Of a DNA stretch of 17,219 bases, positions 1 to 8,346 are shown piece after piece (positions within the stretch are counted from its first letter, which is position 1; the number at the start of each line of letters is the position of its first letter). This DNA comes from JBMNQS01 sp050944255 (GTDB lineage: Bacteria; Bacillota; Clostridia; Christensenellales; Maliibacteriaceae), in contig JBMNQS010000049.1 of the NCBI GenBank assembly GCA_050944255.1, positions 1-17,219 on the forward strand. Reading direction: 5' to 3'. A program made the position numbers and the translations under genes. The notes under the pieces were generated by a model. That model was not told the origin of the DNA, did no database searches, and saw only the letters and a list, made by a program, of their open reading frames with translations.

Positions 1-71
1 GAGACGCATATCCGCATCAGAAAGCAGGGCCCGGTTCTCTGAGCCGGCACACGCGAAAGGAGAGACATCCC

Positions 72-365
72 ATGGCCGTAACCAAGACGGAAATCGAAAA
101 GCTGGCCCATCTGGTCAGGCTCCGCTTTTGCGATGAGGAGCTGGACAGATTTGCCCATGAATTCGACGAGATCATCGCCTTTGCCGACACCATCAACCGG
201 TCCGTGGAGGGCGCCACGGAGGATATCCGCAGCGTGGGCTCCGCCCTGGTAGGCTTTGACCAGCTGCGCGAGGATGAAGTGATGCCGTCTCTACCGGTGG
301 AGAAGATCGTTTCCGGCGCGGAGGACAAGAACGGCTTTTTCAGCGTGAAAAGGAGCAGGCGATGA
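72..365 (+). CDS. gatC: Asp-tRNA(Asn)/Glu-tRNA(Gln) amidotransferase subunit C
   Basis: GatC is the small non-catalytic subunit that clamps GatA to GatB in the cytoplasmic amidotransferase, which converts mischarged Glu-tRNA(Gln) and Asp-tRNA(Asn) to Gln-tRNA(Gln) and Asn-tRNA(Asn). The 97-residue product has the usual family length. It opens with the typical helical segment (EIEKLAHLVRLRFCDEEL) followed by an FAHEFDEIIAFADTI helix, and has an extended C-terminal part (about 60-97) that includes PSLPVEKIV. The ATG at 72 is chosen because AAAGGAGAG lies at 56-64, seven bases upstream. The stop overlaps the gatA start by four bases (ATGA), so the three gat genes are translationally coupled. The promoter must lie before the window start or within the first 55 bases, where I see no clear one. 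Confidence 0.96.
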   Translation: MAVTKTEIEKLAHLVRLRFCDEELDRFAHEFDEIIAFADTINRSVEGATEDIRSVGSALVGFDQLREDEVMPSLPVEKIVSGAEDKNGFFSVKRSRR

Positions 366-1819
366 GAGAGGTGATCGGCGCATTATCCAAAAAACTTCAC
401 GGCGGCGATATCTCCTCCGTGGAGTTGACAAAAGCCTATATCCGCTCCATCGAAGAGGCCAACCCGGCCGTCAACGCCTACGTGCACACCAACTTTGAGA
501 CGGCGCTGGAAAATGCCGGGGCGGCGGACAAAATGCTGCGGGAAGGCGAAGCCTCTCCCCTTTGCGGCATTCCCATGACGCTGAAGGACAACATCTGCAC
601 GGACGGCCTCCCCACCACCTGCTGTTCCCGCGTTCTGGAGGGTTTCAGGCCGTACTATGACGCGGCGGTGTGGCAGAAGCTGAAGGCGCAGGGCGCGGTG
701 CTTCTGGGCAAGGCAAATATGGACGAGTTCGCCATGGGCAGCACCTGCGAAACCGGCTGTTACGGGCCGGCGCTCAATCCCAGGAACACGGCGCGGGTGG
801 CCGGGGGCTCCTCCGGCGGCGGCGCGGCGGCGGTGTGCGCCAATCTGGCGGCCTACGCGCTGGGTTCGGATACCGGCGGCTCCATCCGCCTGCCGGCCAG
901 CTTCTGCGGCATCGTGGGGCTCAAGCCCACCTACGGGGCGGTGTCCCGCTACGGGCTCATCGCCTACGGAAGCTCGCTGGACCAGATCGGCCCGCTGACC
1001 TACAGCGTGAGGGACGCGGCCATTGTCTTTGACGCCATACGGGGCGAGGACCATCGGGACCAGACCAGCCGCGCGCACGATTACGGCGATCTTCTGCAGT
1101 GCCTGGATGGTGACGTCAAAGGCAAGAAGATCGGCGTGGCCAAGGCGTTCTTCGACGGCATCGATCCGGGCATCAAATCCCGGATACTCCGGGCCATCGA
1201 CCTGTTTGAAAAAAACGGCGCGGAAATCGTGGAGCTTCATCTGCCGGCGCTGGAGCTGGCGCTGCCTGTCTACTACATCATCGCCTGCGCGGAGGCCTCC
1301 TCCAACCTGGGGCGGTACGACGGCATCCGCTACGGCTACCGGGCGGGCGCCTACGACAGCATCGACGACATGATCTGCAAGACCAGAAGCGAGGGCTTCG
1401 GCGATGAGGTGAAGCGCCGCATCATGCTGGGCACCTACGTGCTTTCCAGCGGTTATTACGACGCGTATTACAAGAAAGCCTGCGTCATCCGCGAGCAGAT
1501 CGTAAGGGGCTTTGAAGCGGCCTTTGATAGGTGCGACGCGCTGATCGCCCCCACCGCGCCCCGCACGGCGCCGCCGCTGGGCTTCCACAGCACGGACCTG
1601 ATCGAGATGTACATGGCCGATATCTGCACCGTGCCGGTGAACATTGCGGGCCTGCCGTCGATTTCCGTGCCCTGCGGGAAGGACGCGGACGGCCTGCCCG
1701 TGGGCATGCAGCTCATCGGGCGCAGGTTCGGCGAGGCCGATATTTTGAATCTGGCCTATTTCCACGAGCAGAATACCCCGGATGAAATCGGGGTCTGGGA
1801 AGGCGGTGTCACGCTATGA
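362..1819 (+). CDS. gatA: Asp-tRNA(Asn)/Glu-tRNA(Gln) amidotransferase subunit A (amidase)
   Basis: GatA is the glutaminase subunit of GatCAB. It hydrolyses glutamine and passes the ammonia through a tunnel to GatB. The 485-residue protein carries the amidase-signature triad: Lys75 (in TLKDNI), the cis-Ser at 150 in GGSSGG, and the nucleophile Ser174 in GSDTGGSIR. The spacing matches characterised GatA proteins, with all three shifted by four residues from the S. aureus numbering I recall. The sequence is complete from an ATG overlapping the gatC stop to a TGA overlapping the gatB start. A run of seven A at 1209-1215 is in frame, a useful control for the frameshifts elsewhere in the window. 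Codon use is strongly GC-rich, like gatB. Nothing looks abnormal. Confidence 0.97.
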   Translation: MREVIGALSKKLHGGDISSVELTKAYIRSIEEANPAVNAYVHTNFETALENAGAADKMLREGEASPLCGIPMTLKDNICTDGLPTTCCSRVLEGFRPYYDAAVWQKLKAQGAVLLGKANMDEFAMGSTCETGCYGPALNPRNTARVAGGSSGGGAAAVCANLAAYALGSDTGGSIRLPASFCGIVGLKPTYGAVSRYGLIAYGSSLDQIGPLTYSVRDAAIVFDAIRGEDHRDQTSRAHDYGDLLQCLDGDVKGKKIGVAKAFFDGIDPGIKSRILRAIDLFEKNGAEIVELHLPALELALPVYYIIACAEASSNLGRYDGIRYGYRAGAYDSIDDMICKTRSEGFGDEVKRRIMLGTYVLSSGYYDAYYKKACVIREQIVRGFEAAFDRCDALIAPTAPRTAPPLGFHSTDLIEMYMADICTVPVNIAGLPSISVPCGKDADGLPVGMQLIGRRFGEADILNLAYFHEQNTPDEIGVWEGGVTL

Positions 1820-3234
1820 AGTACGAAATCGTCTGCGGCATTGAAACGCATATCGAGCTGGCCACAAAGACGAAGATTTTCTGCGGCTGCACCACGGCGT
1901 TCGGCGGCGATCCCAACAGCCACTGCTGCCCGGTATGCACCGGCCAGCCGGGCTCCCTGCCGGTTTTGAACAAAAAGGTAGTGGAATACGCCATCCGGGC
2001 GGGCCTTGCGGTGCACTGCAAAATCAACACCGCCTCGCACATGGACAGAAAAAACTACGTCTATCCGGACCTGCCCAAAGCGTACCAGATTTCCCAGTAC
2101 GACGAGCCGCTGTGCCAGGGCGGCTACGTCCGGCTTGACAGCGGGAAGCGCATCGGCATCACCCGCATCCACATCGAGGAGGACGCGGGCAAGCTGGTGC
2201 ACGAGGGCGGCTACACTTATGTGGATTACAACCGCGGCGGCGTGCCGCTGATCGAGATCGTGTCCGAGCCGGACATCTCCACGCCGGAGGAGGCCCGGGA
2301 ATATGCGGAAAAGCTGCAGTTGACCATGCGCTACGCAGGCATTTCCGACTGCAAGATGCAGGAGGGTTCCATGCGCTGCGACGTCAACGTATCGCTGCGG
2401 GAAACCGGCAGTAAAGAATTGGGCACCCGGACCGAGACGAAGAACATCAACTCGCTGAATTTCATCCAGCGGGCGGTGTACGTGGAGGCGGAGCGCCAGG
2501 CGGACATCCTGGACGCGGGCGGCGCCGTGGTGCAGCAGACGCTGCGCTACGACGAGGCTACCGATTCGGTATCCCCCATGCGGGAAAAGGAGGATTCCGA
2601 AGACTACCGCTATTTCCCGGACCCGGACATCCTGCGCTTTGGGATCGATCCGGACGTCATCGATACCATAAGAGCGTCTCTGCCGGAATTGCCCTTTGAC
2701 AAGCTGCGCCGCTACATCCATGAGCTTGAGCTGCCCGAGGCCACCGCCCGGCAGATCTTCCGGTACCGGCGCGTGGCGGCGTTTTTCGAGGAGGCCCTCT
2801 CCCATGACGCCGGGATCAGGAGCGCCGCCAACCTGATAGTGGGCGCCATTTACGCAAGCATGAACACCGAGGACGACAAGGAGCTCTTCGCCGTCCGTAT
2901 TTCCGCAGCGCAGTTCGCCGCGCTGGTAAAGCTCCTGGATGAAAAGAAAATCAGCCACCAGATGGCGCAGGCCACGCTGCAGAAGATGCTGGAGAGCGGC
3001 CAGTCCGCGGACGCCTTCATCAAGGCCGAGGATATGGCCGGCGTCTCCGACGAGGACCTTGTAAACCTGTGCCGGGAGGCCATCGACTCTAACGCAAAAG
3101 CCGTCTCCGACATCAAGTCCGGCAAGGACAAGGCCATCAACGTACTGTTCGGCTACATTATGAGAAAGACCCGCGGCAAGGCGGACATCGCCAGGGCGGA
3201 AGTCCTCCTTCGGGAACTGATTGATCAAATCTGA
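1816..3234 (+). CDS. gatB: Asp-tRNA(Asn)/Glu-tRNA(Gln) amidotransferase subunit B
   Basis: GatB binds the mischarged tRNA, phosphorylates the side-chain carboxylate with ATP, and amidates it with ammonia from GatA. The 472-residue product has the usual length. The N-terminal catalytic cradle begins YEIVCGIETHIEL and carries a cysteine cluster (Cys23, Cys25, Cys37, Cys38, Cys41), followed by the conserved HMDRKNYVYPDLPKAYQIS and DYNRGGVPLIEIVSEPD blocks. A helical linker leads to the YqeY-like tail (about 330-472), which contacts the tRNA elbow and ends in AEVLLRELIDQI. Its start overlaps the gatA stop by four bases. It is the last gene of the operon; a strong terminator follows about 45 bases after the stop. 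Confidence 0.97.
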   Translation: MKYEIVCGIETHIELATKTKIFCGCTTAFGGDPNSHCCPVCTGQPGSLPVLNKKVVEYAIRAGLAVHCKINTASHMDRKNYVYPDLPKAYQISQYDEPLCQGGYVRLDSGKRIGITRIHIEEDAGKLVHEGGYTYVDYNRGGVPLIEIVSEPDISTPEEAREYAEKLQLTMRYAGISDCKMQEGSMRCDVNVSLRETGSKELGTRTETKNINSLNFIQRAVYVEAERQADILDAGGAVVQQTLRYDEATDSVSPMREKEDSEDYRYFPDPDILRFGIDPDVIDTIRASLPELPFDKLRRYIHELELPEATARQIFRYRRVAAFFEEALSHDAGIRSAANLIVGAIYASMNTEDDKELFAVRISAAQFAALVKLLDEKKISHQMAQATLQKMLESGQSADAFIKAEDMAGVSDEDLVNLCREAIDSNAKAVSDIKSGKDKAINVLFGYIMRKTRGKADIARAEVLLRELIDQI

Positions 3235-3276
3235 CCCCAAAAAAGGCGGGCGCCCTCCAACAGCAATGGCTATCAC

Positions 3277-3310
3277 AAAACCCCCGAAGCCTTGGGCTTC
3301 GGGGGTTTAT
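3277..3310. terminator. Bidirectional hairpin terminator between gatB and the surface-protein gene
   Basis: An 11-bp perfect stem (CCCCCGAAGCC at 3281-3291 with GGCTTCGGGGG at 3295-3305) encloses a TTG loop. TTTAT follows on the plus strand, and AAAA before the stem gives TTTT on the minus strand. It lies between two convergent genes, so it can end gatB transcripts and, in the other direction, transcripts of the surface-protein gene. The hairpin closely resembles the one ending the tRNA operon at 13912-13940. Confidence 0.88.
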
Positions 3311-3331
3311 CTTCTATCCTGCGCATCCCTT

Positions 3332-3406
3332 TCAGCGGGCCGCCCGTTTTCTCCTGCCGATCACTATGACAAAAAGCAGCGCCGTTATGGCCACCGCCGC
3401 CGTCAC
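3332..3406 (-). other. Orphaned C-terminal membrane anchor in frame behind a TAG stop
   Basis: Reading past the TAG (3407-3409) of the surface-protein gene in the same frame gives 24 residues: a hydrophobic stretch beginning VTAAVAITALLFVIVIG and then the basic tail RRKRAAR, ending at TGA (3332-3334). A hydrophobic helix plus positive tail right after a VPAT-type motif is the architecture of a Gram-positive cell-wall sorting or membrane-anchor signal. The segment is therefore the original C-terminus of the upstream gene, now untranslated unless the TAG is read through. Confidence 0.82.
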
Positions 3407-5221
3407 CTAGATCCACCGCCACGTATGATCGCGCGTCGCGGGAACCTCAGCCTCCTGGTCATCGTCCTCTTCCTCTTCTTCGGGAGGCGCTTGTTCAACG
3501 GCAAAAGAGACGCTGGCCTCGCCGTCGGTAAACAGGATTGTCACCGTATGCTCGCCCGCCGCCAGGGTTTCCAGGTAGTCCGCTTTCAGCGTCACAACGG
3601 TGCTGCCCTCTGCCGCCGTATAATCTGGCGCCTCCAGCGGGCTGCCGTCCACCTGCACGCCCGTAAACTTGTCAAATGCGCCGCCTACGGTAAAGGAGAG
3701 CCCCTGCCCCGATCCCTGCGTCCAGGTGCCGTTTGCGCCGGATGTAACCGGATAGGTTGCCGCAACGAGCTTGTCAATCTCCGCCGTCTGCTTATAGCCG
3801 CACACGCCACACGTTTTCTCTTTGCTTCCCGTCTCGGTCAGCGTCGGCTCTTTCACTGTGATCCAGTCCCCGAAAGCATGCGCCGCCACGGTTTCAGGCA
3901 GCCTCTCGCCGCCCACGGCGCAGTTGCGCCAGTGCTGCGTTTCGTCGTGGTCCCACGTATCGGCCGGCACGCAGGTGTGAGCGGCCACTTCCTCCCCCTG
4001 CCCTACTGTCTGGTTGTTTACCACCACGGTTCCGTCGCCGGAATTTTTAACGGTTACGCCGTCCAAATCCGTGCCCAGATCGATGCTGCCCTTTGTAATC
4101 TCGATGGTATCGCCGCTTTGCGCCTGGCCTGCCCTTTGCAGGATCGTTTCCTCATCACCTACGATAAACTGGGTCGCTCCGCCGCGGGTAAATCCCGCCA
4201 CCAGAATATCGTCACCGGATGCGTATTGGGCCGGGTCCTGCGCGAAAGCCCCGCCGGTAATGGCCGTTCTTTCGGAATCTCCCTCCACCTGATCGTTAAA
4301 CGTGCCTCCGCTGATGTTCAGATTGCTCCATGCGGCTGCCTGCACCGCACCGTTGAACGTACCCCCGGTGATATTCAGAGTACCTCCGCCAGGGACCTTT
4401 ACATCTCCGTTCACCACCGCCGTACCGCCGATGGCGGCGGTGTTATTCTGGCCGGGTCCTATGGCAGGCCCGGTTCCGGCAGCCGTGATGGTGCCGCCGG
4501 AAATATTCAATTGCGCACTGCCCATCGCTCCGGAAACCGCCGCGCGCACTCCGCCGCCGCTGACGCTGCCGCCCGTCATCGACAACGTGGTTCCGGATGA
4601 TAACGCGATGGCGTTGCCCTTGGCGCAATCGATGGTGCCGTTTACCAGGTTGAACGTGGCGCCGTCATCCTTCACATTGACCGCCGTGCTGAATCCGCTG
4701 GGAGCCGCCGTGGTTTGAACGGATCCGCCGTTCATGGTAAATGTGGCGTCGGCGCCCAGATAGACTGCCTGCGCCGGTTTGTCCGTACCTTCCGTGGAGA
4801 TGGTACCGCCGTTTAAAATGAGGCTGCCGCTGGTTACTCTGATCACGCAGGGCTGCGTGCCGGCATCCGTCGTGATGATCTTTCCGCCGCCCGCCGTATC
4901 CGCAATCGTCAGGGTTGCCCCGCCGCTGACGATAATGACGGTATTCACGCTGCCCGGATCAGAGCCGGAAATCGTATGGCCGTTCAAGTCCAGCGTCAGG
5001 GATTTATTGATGGTCAGTGTATCCGCCATTATGATGTCACCCTGTAGCGTGACGGTATCCCCTGGCAGCGCGTCGTCGATGGCCTCGCGCAGTCCCGCTT
5101 CCGAATCAATGACCGACAAAACGCCCATCATCCCCGGTTTCTCCAAAGCGAATGCCGTAACCGTGGCAAACGGCAGCAACATCAACGCCAATACAATGGC
5201 CCATATTTTTGCCGATTTCAT
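3407..5221 (-). CDS. Secreted beta-helix surface protein, anchor lost to a premature TAG
   Basis: The 604-residue exported protein has a signal peptide at about 1-25 (MKSAKIWAIVLALMLLPFAT, then an AFA site). Residues about 36-400 are glycine-, threonine- and asparagine-rich beta-helix repeats (LTINKSLTLDLNGHTISG and many NISGGTI/MTGGSV turns), as in pectate-lyase-like surface proteins. A CxxC module follows (about 415-485, KTCGVCGYK), then an Ig-like domain (about 490-580, SGANGTWTQGSGQGL to GEHTVTILFTDGEA), then an acidic linker. It ends EVPATRDHTWRWI at TAG, where a VPATGD-type motif and an anchor would be expected; the anchor is still encoded at 3332-3406. The ATG has AAAGGA upstream (about 5234-5240 on the plus strand). 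Ligand and function are unknown; adhesion or glycan binding is an inference from the fold. As written, the product would be released rather than anchored. Confidence 0.85.
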   Translation of the reverse strand: MKSAKIWAIVLALMLLPFATVTAFALEKPGMMGVLSVIDSEAGLREAIDDALPGDTVTLQGDIIMADTLTINKSLTLDLNGHTISGSDPGSVNTVIIVSGGATLTIADTAGGGKIITTDAGTQPCVIRVTSGSLILNGGTISTEGTDKPAQAVYLGADATFTMNGGSVQTTAAPSGFSTAVNVKDDGATFNLVNGTIDCAKGNAIALSSGTTLSMTGGSVSGGGVRAAVSGAMGSAQLNISGGTITAAGTGPAIGPGQNNTAAIGGTAVVNGDVKVPGGGTLNITGGTFNGAVQAAAWSNLNISGGTFNDQVEGDSERTAITGGAFAQDPAQYASGDDILVAGFTRGGATQFIVGDEETILQRAGQAQSGDTIEITKGSIDLGTDLDGVTVKNSGDGTVVVNNQTVGQGEEVAAHTCVPADTWDHDETQHWRNCAVGGERLPETVAAHAFGDWITVKEPTLTETGSKEKTCGVCGYKQTAEIDKLVAATYPVTSGANGTWTQGSGQGLSFTVGGAFDKFTGVQVDGSPLEAPDYTAAEGSTVVTLKADYLETLAAGEHTVTILFTDGEASVSFAVEQAPPEEEEEDDDQEAEVPATRDHTWRWI

Positions 5222-5296
5222 TTCTTTGTCAGTTCCTTTCGTTATGATTGTAAGCTAAGTTGTTAATTCGCCAAGTTGCTTCATTTATTTCATTCT

Positions 5297-5324
5297 ATCA
5301 TACAATAATACATAAAATTGTAAA
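5297..5324 (-). promoter_or_regulatory. Sigma-A-type promoter of the surface-protein gene
   Basis: On the minus strand, TTTACA (5319-5324) and TATGAT (5297-5302) are separated by 16 bases in a strongly AT-rich stretch. It sits about 75 bases before the ATG at 5221, leaving a leader of about 70 bases that contains the ribosome binding site. No second gene lies between it and the start. The remaining part of this 252-base gap (5325-5473) shows no gene and only weak hairpins. Confidence 0.7.
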
Positions 5325-5473
5325 CATTTACCAACACGCTTCCGATTCTTAATCTTCGTACCAAGGGCCCGCGCTCAATAGCGACGGCGGCCTTCTGCCC
5401 GTCATTATGCCAAATCAATCCACATTTTTATATTGATCTATAGTCAAACAAACCCTCAGCAGCTCAAGGCCTC

Positions 5474-8302
5474 TCATTTCAGTACTATTCGCCCGTTTTC
5501 TTCAAAAGCAAAGCCTCTTTGAACAGCGTAACGTATACCCTCATTAATATACGTCTCCATGTTTTGTCCAATCCGGGAAAATCCAAACAGTTTATATACT
5601 TCCCTTCTTAAATCCTGCTGGGTTAAACTAACTTGGTTTTCCAATACATGCTTAACTGCCGAAGAAATTTCCTCCTTACAGATATTATCCATATTCCGCC
5701 GGTTCTCTTCATTTTCCGGTGTTCTAAATTGATCATACTGCTCAGGCTGTTGGCTTGAATTCCAGAAGAATACGGTATCTATTGTCCGAGTGCTTCTTAA
5801 TGCCATACGATTACAGAAGTATTCCATATAAGCGTTGATACGTTTGCCAGTCCGCGTCATTGACCATGCATTAATGATGCGTTTTGTAAGTAATGCACTA
5901 CTGATAGGCGCCTCCTGTTCAATGACCTCCTCCATTTGCTCCATAATCAGACGGGCATTTTCCATCAAGTAAAAGGCTTCTGCCGAATGCGGCACAGGTG
6001 TCAGATTGCAAACAGTATAATAATGGTTCATGGGTGGAACCGAATGTGTTTCAAGGCGTTCATATCGTGCTTCCGGAACAGGTTCTGACACTTCAGAATT
6101 TAATTGTGTTAATTCAGGCGTTGAAGCTAAAGAATTCTTTATGGCCATAATCAGTTTTTGAATCTCTTTTCCGGAATTTTGAAGCCAATCTATTACATAT
6201 ACATGATGTATCTTCCATCCTAAGGAAGCCAAGACACTATCCTGTAATATATTGCGATCCCGCGCAGTCGCGGCATTGCGATAACGCTCACCATCAAGTA
6301 AGATCCCAAGAATATATTCCTGGGGTCTATCAGGATGTACAACTCCCAGATCAACACGATACCTTGAGTAGCCAATATTGGTGTTGACTTTATACCCTTC
6401 TTTTCTTAATGCTTCAGCAATATTGGTGATAATCGCATTTATATCATCAACGGCTACAATATCCCGCGTATGCAGTGCTTGCTTTCCATTTTTAGCAAAT
6501 TCCAAAAATGCTCTTAATCCGACTACCCCTTCAGCACGTGTTTTCGATAAATCAATTTGTTCCGGTGAAAGCGTGGAGTAAACAATCATTTTTTGTCTCG
6601 CACGTGACACAGCCACATTCAGGCGACGCCAACCGCCCGCACGATTTAGCGGACCAAAATTGAGCGTAACTTTCCCTGCGGAATCAGGTCCATAGCCAAT
6701 TGAGAACAAAACAACATCTCGTTCATCACCCTGTACATTTTCAAGATTCTTGATAAAAACCGGCTCAGATGCATTGCTGTTCCATTCATCCAACTGCGGA
6801 TGTTTTGCAAAAGCTGCTTGTAGTTTATCATCAATGAGATTTTGTTGTACAACACTAAAGGTGACAACCCCTATACTTTGATTGCGAGTTTGCTCGTGGG
6901 ATAGCCGGCGAATAATTTCCACCACTACCGCATTGGCCTCCGCTTCGTTCTGCCGTGTCTTACTGCGATCATAGAAACCCTGCACCGGCACAAATACAAC
7001 TTCGGAAACAAGCGCATTTGGCGAAGGAAAGGTAAACAGTTCGTTATTATAAAACTCCCGATTAGAAAATGCAATGAGGCTTTCGTGTCTGGAGCGATAA
7101 TGCCATTGCAAATAAGTTTCAGGAATAGAAAGTGCAAGGCAATCATCCAGGATGCTCTCCAGGTCCTCCTGTTCAAAATTATCGTCATCCGTCCGGTTTT
7201 TAGTAAAGAAGCTGGTGGGCGGCAACTGCTTCGGATCACCTACTACTATTAGATTTTTGCCACGCGCGATAGCTCCAACCGCCTCACTCGTGGGAAGCTG
7301 AGATGCTTCGTCAAATATGACCAAATCAAACTGGGGATAAGAGGGATCAATATATTGAGCGACCGAGATAGGGCTCATCAAAAGGCAAGAACATAATCGT
7401 GGTAAAAGATTGGATATCATATCAAAAAGTTTACGAATCGATAGACCACGTCCACCACTACGAATAGCTCGCTTTAAAATACTGATTTCAGAAGAATCAG
7501 CAACATTTATATTAGACATTGGTACTTTTGAGGACAGTTTAGCTAGCAGTTCATTACGTGTGAGCTGCTCAAAATTTGAACATACATCACGATAGTGTTT
7601 AACATTTGTCTCCATAAGCGTTCCACTGAAATCTTGCAATGCAGGCTCTTTAGCAATAATGGCTTCGGCAGCATGCATATGCAGCGCTTTTTCAAAGGCT
7701 GCAAGTACGTTCTCTTCTGTTGCTGCTCCTCTTTCAAGCGCTTCAGCGGCACTGCCCAATCCTATTGCATCCGCTTGCTGTTTTGTAGATAAATAAATGC
7801 ACCAGTCCCGCAAATCATCAATGTTTGAAAGCCAGCCTTGCGTCGCTTCAATCATATTGGAAAGCCAGTTATCGCCTGTTGAAAAAGTTTCTAAATTACA
7901 ATTGGTGGATGCAGACAAATTTTGTTCGGCAGCAGTCACCTGGGCTATCAGATTCAGGTATTGTTCATACTGCTGTGAATATAATTGTCTAAACGCAGCA
8001 GCATTGGTAAAATAACTCCACGCAAGCGCATTGTCTGCTTTTACTTTTTCCTCAATGGAGCCGCTTGCCGCCAGCAGCCTTTCATTCAGTTCAAGTGCTT
8101 GCTGATAGATGGCACCAATCTGATCAAAGTCTGCAGAGCCATTATTCCAAGCCAACCCAAAAAGTTCCCCGAACATCTTACTGTTATCTTCAACAAACTT
8201 AGCGCTCTGTTTGTAGGAAGCGATGGTATTGAGTATGGTTGGTACATTTTTCTTTTGAAGTGCCGATGGGTTTTTACATAGGGGTTTGAGCGATTTGAGC
8301 AC
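5474..8302 (-). CDS. C-terminal fragment of the DUF4011 helicase: DEAS box, motifs V-VI, nuclease and DUF3320
   Basis: This segment of 942 codons begins in a linker of coiled-coil character (about 20-220). It then carries LVIFDEASQLPTSEA (Walker B), VVGDPKQLPPTSFF (motif III), WHYRSRHESLIAFSN (motif IV region), NVQGDERDVVLFSIG (motif V) and LNVAVSRARQKMIV (motif VI). A Vsr/MTES_1575-like nuclease follows (RVDLGVVHPDR, YILGILLDGERYR, LGWKIHHVYVIDW), and then the DUF3320 region (AFYLMENARLIMEQMEEVIE). The GTG at 8302 is an interior codon; the frame is open upstream to about 8368. A separately translated C-terminal half would have the nuclease but no Walker A. Confidence 0.78.
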   Translation of the reverse strand: MLKSLKPLCKNPSALQKKNVPTILNTIASYKQSAKFVEDNSKMFGELFGLAWNNGSADFDQIGAIYQQALELNERLLAASGSIEEKVKADNALAWSYFTNAAAFRQLYSQQYEQYLNLIAQVTAAEQNLSASTNCNLETFSTGDNWLSNMIEATQGWLSNIDDLRDWCIYLSTKQQADAIGLGSAAEALERGAATEENVLAAFEKALHMHAAEAIIAKEPALQDFSGTLMETNVKHYRDVCSNFEQLTRNELLAKLSSKVPMSNINVADSSEISILKRAIRSGGRGLSIRKLFDMISNLLPRLCSCLLMSPISVAQYIDPSYPQFDLVIFDEASQLPTSEAVGAIARGKNLIVVGDPKQLPPTSFFTKNRTDDDNFEQEDLESILDDCLALSIPETYLQWHYRSRHESLIAFSNREFYNNELFTFPSPNALVSEVVFVPVQGFYDRSKTRQNEAEANAVVVEIIRRLSHEQTRNQSIGVVTFSVVQQNLIDDKLQAAFAKHPQLDEWNSNASEPVFIKNLENVQGDERDVVLFSIGYGPDSAGKVTLNFGPLNRAGGWRRLNVAVSRARQKMIVYSTLSPEQIDLSKTRAEGVVGLRAFLEFAKNGKQALHTRDIVAVDDINAIITNIAEALRKEGYKVNTNIGYSRYRVDLGVVHPDRPQEYILGILLDGERYRNAATARDRNILQDSVLASLGWKIHHVYVIDWLQNSGKEIQKLIMAIKNSLASTPELTQLNSEVSEPVPEARYERLETHSVPPMNHYYTVCNLTPVPHSAEAFYLMENARLIMEQMEEVIEQEAPISSALLTKRIINAWSMTRTGKRINAYMEYFCNRMALRSTRTIDTVFFWNSSQQPEQYDQFRTPENEENRRNMDNICKEEISSAVKHVLENQVSLTQQDLRREVYKLFGFSRIGQNMETYINEGIRYAVQRGFAFEENGRIVLK

Positions 8303-8346
8303 TCTCCTCTGACCAGTCGCTTTTGATATAAATCCTTTTGTCGAAG

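Noticed and set aside
383..1765. Long minus-strand open frame antiparallel to gatA
   Set aside because: It is a GC-rich shadow: Arg/Gly/Ala/His-rich, with no motif, and lies entirely inside a clearly functional gatA.
1756..3276. 506-codon minus-strand frame opposite gatB
   Set aside because: It is an antisense shadow of gatB with low-complexity composition and no ribosome binding site.
3407..3409. TAG as a pyrrolysine or other recoded codon
   Set aside because: No pyl genes or insertion element are visible, and a TAG also ends the membrane-protein gene at 12537; ordinary stop is the simpler reading.
3221..4600. 459-codon plus-strand frame after gatB
   Set aside because: It runs through the terminator and antisense to the beta-helix gene; its composition is Arg/His-rich and not protein-like.
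5445..5473. Hairpin after the helicase stop as a terminator
   Set aside because: The CCTTGAGC/GCTGAGGG stem has mismatches and almost no loop, and the T-run is interrupted; too weak to call.
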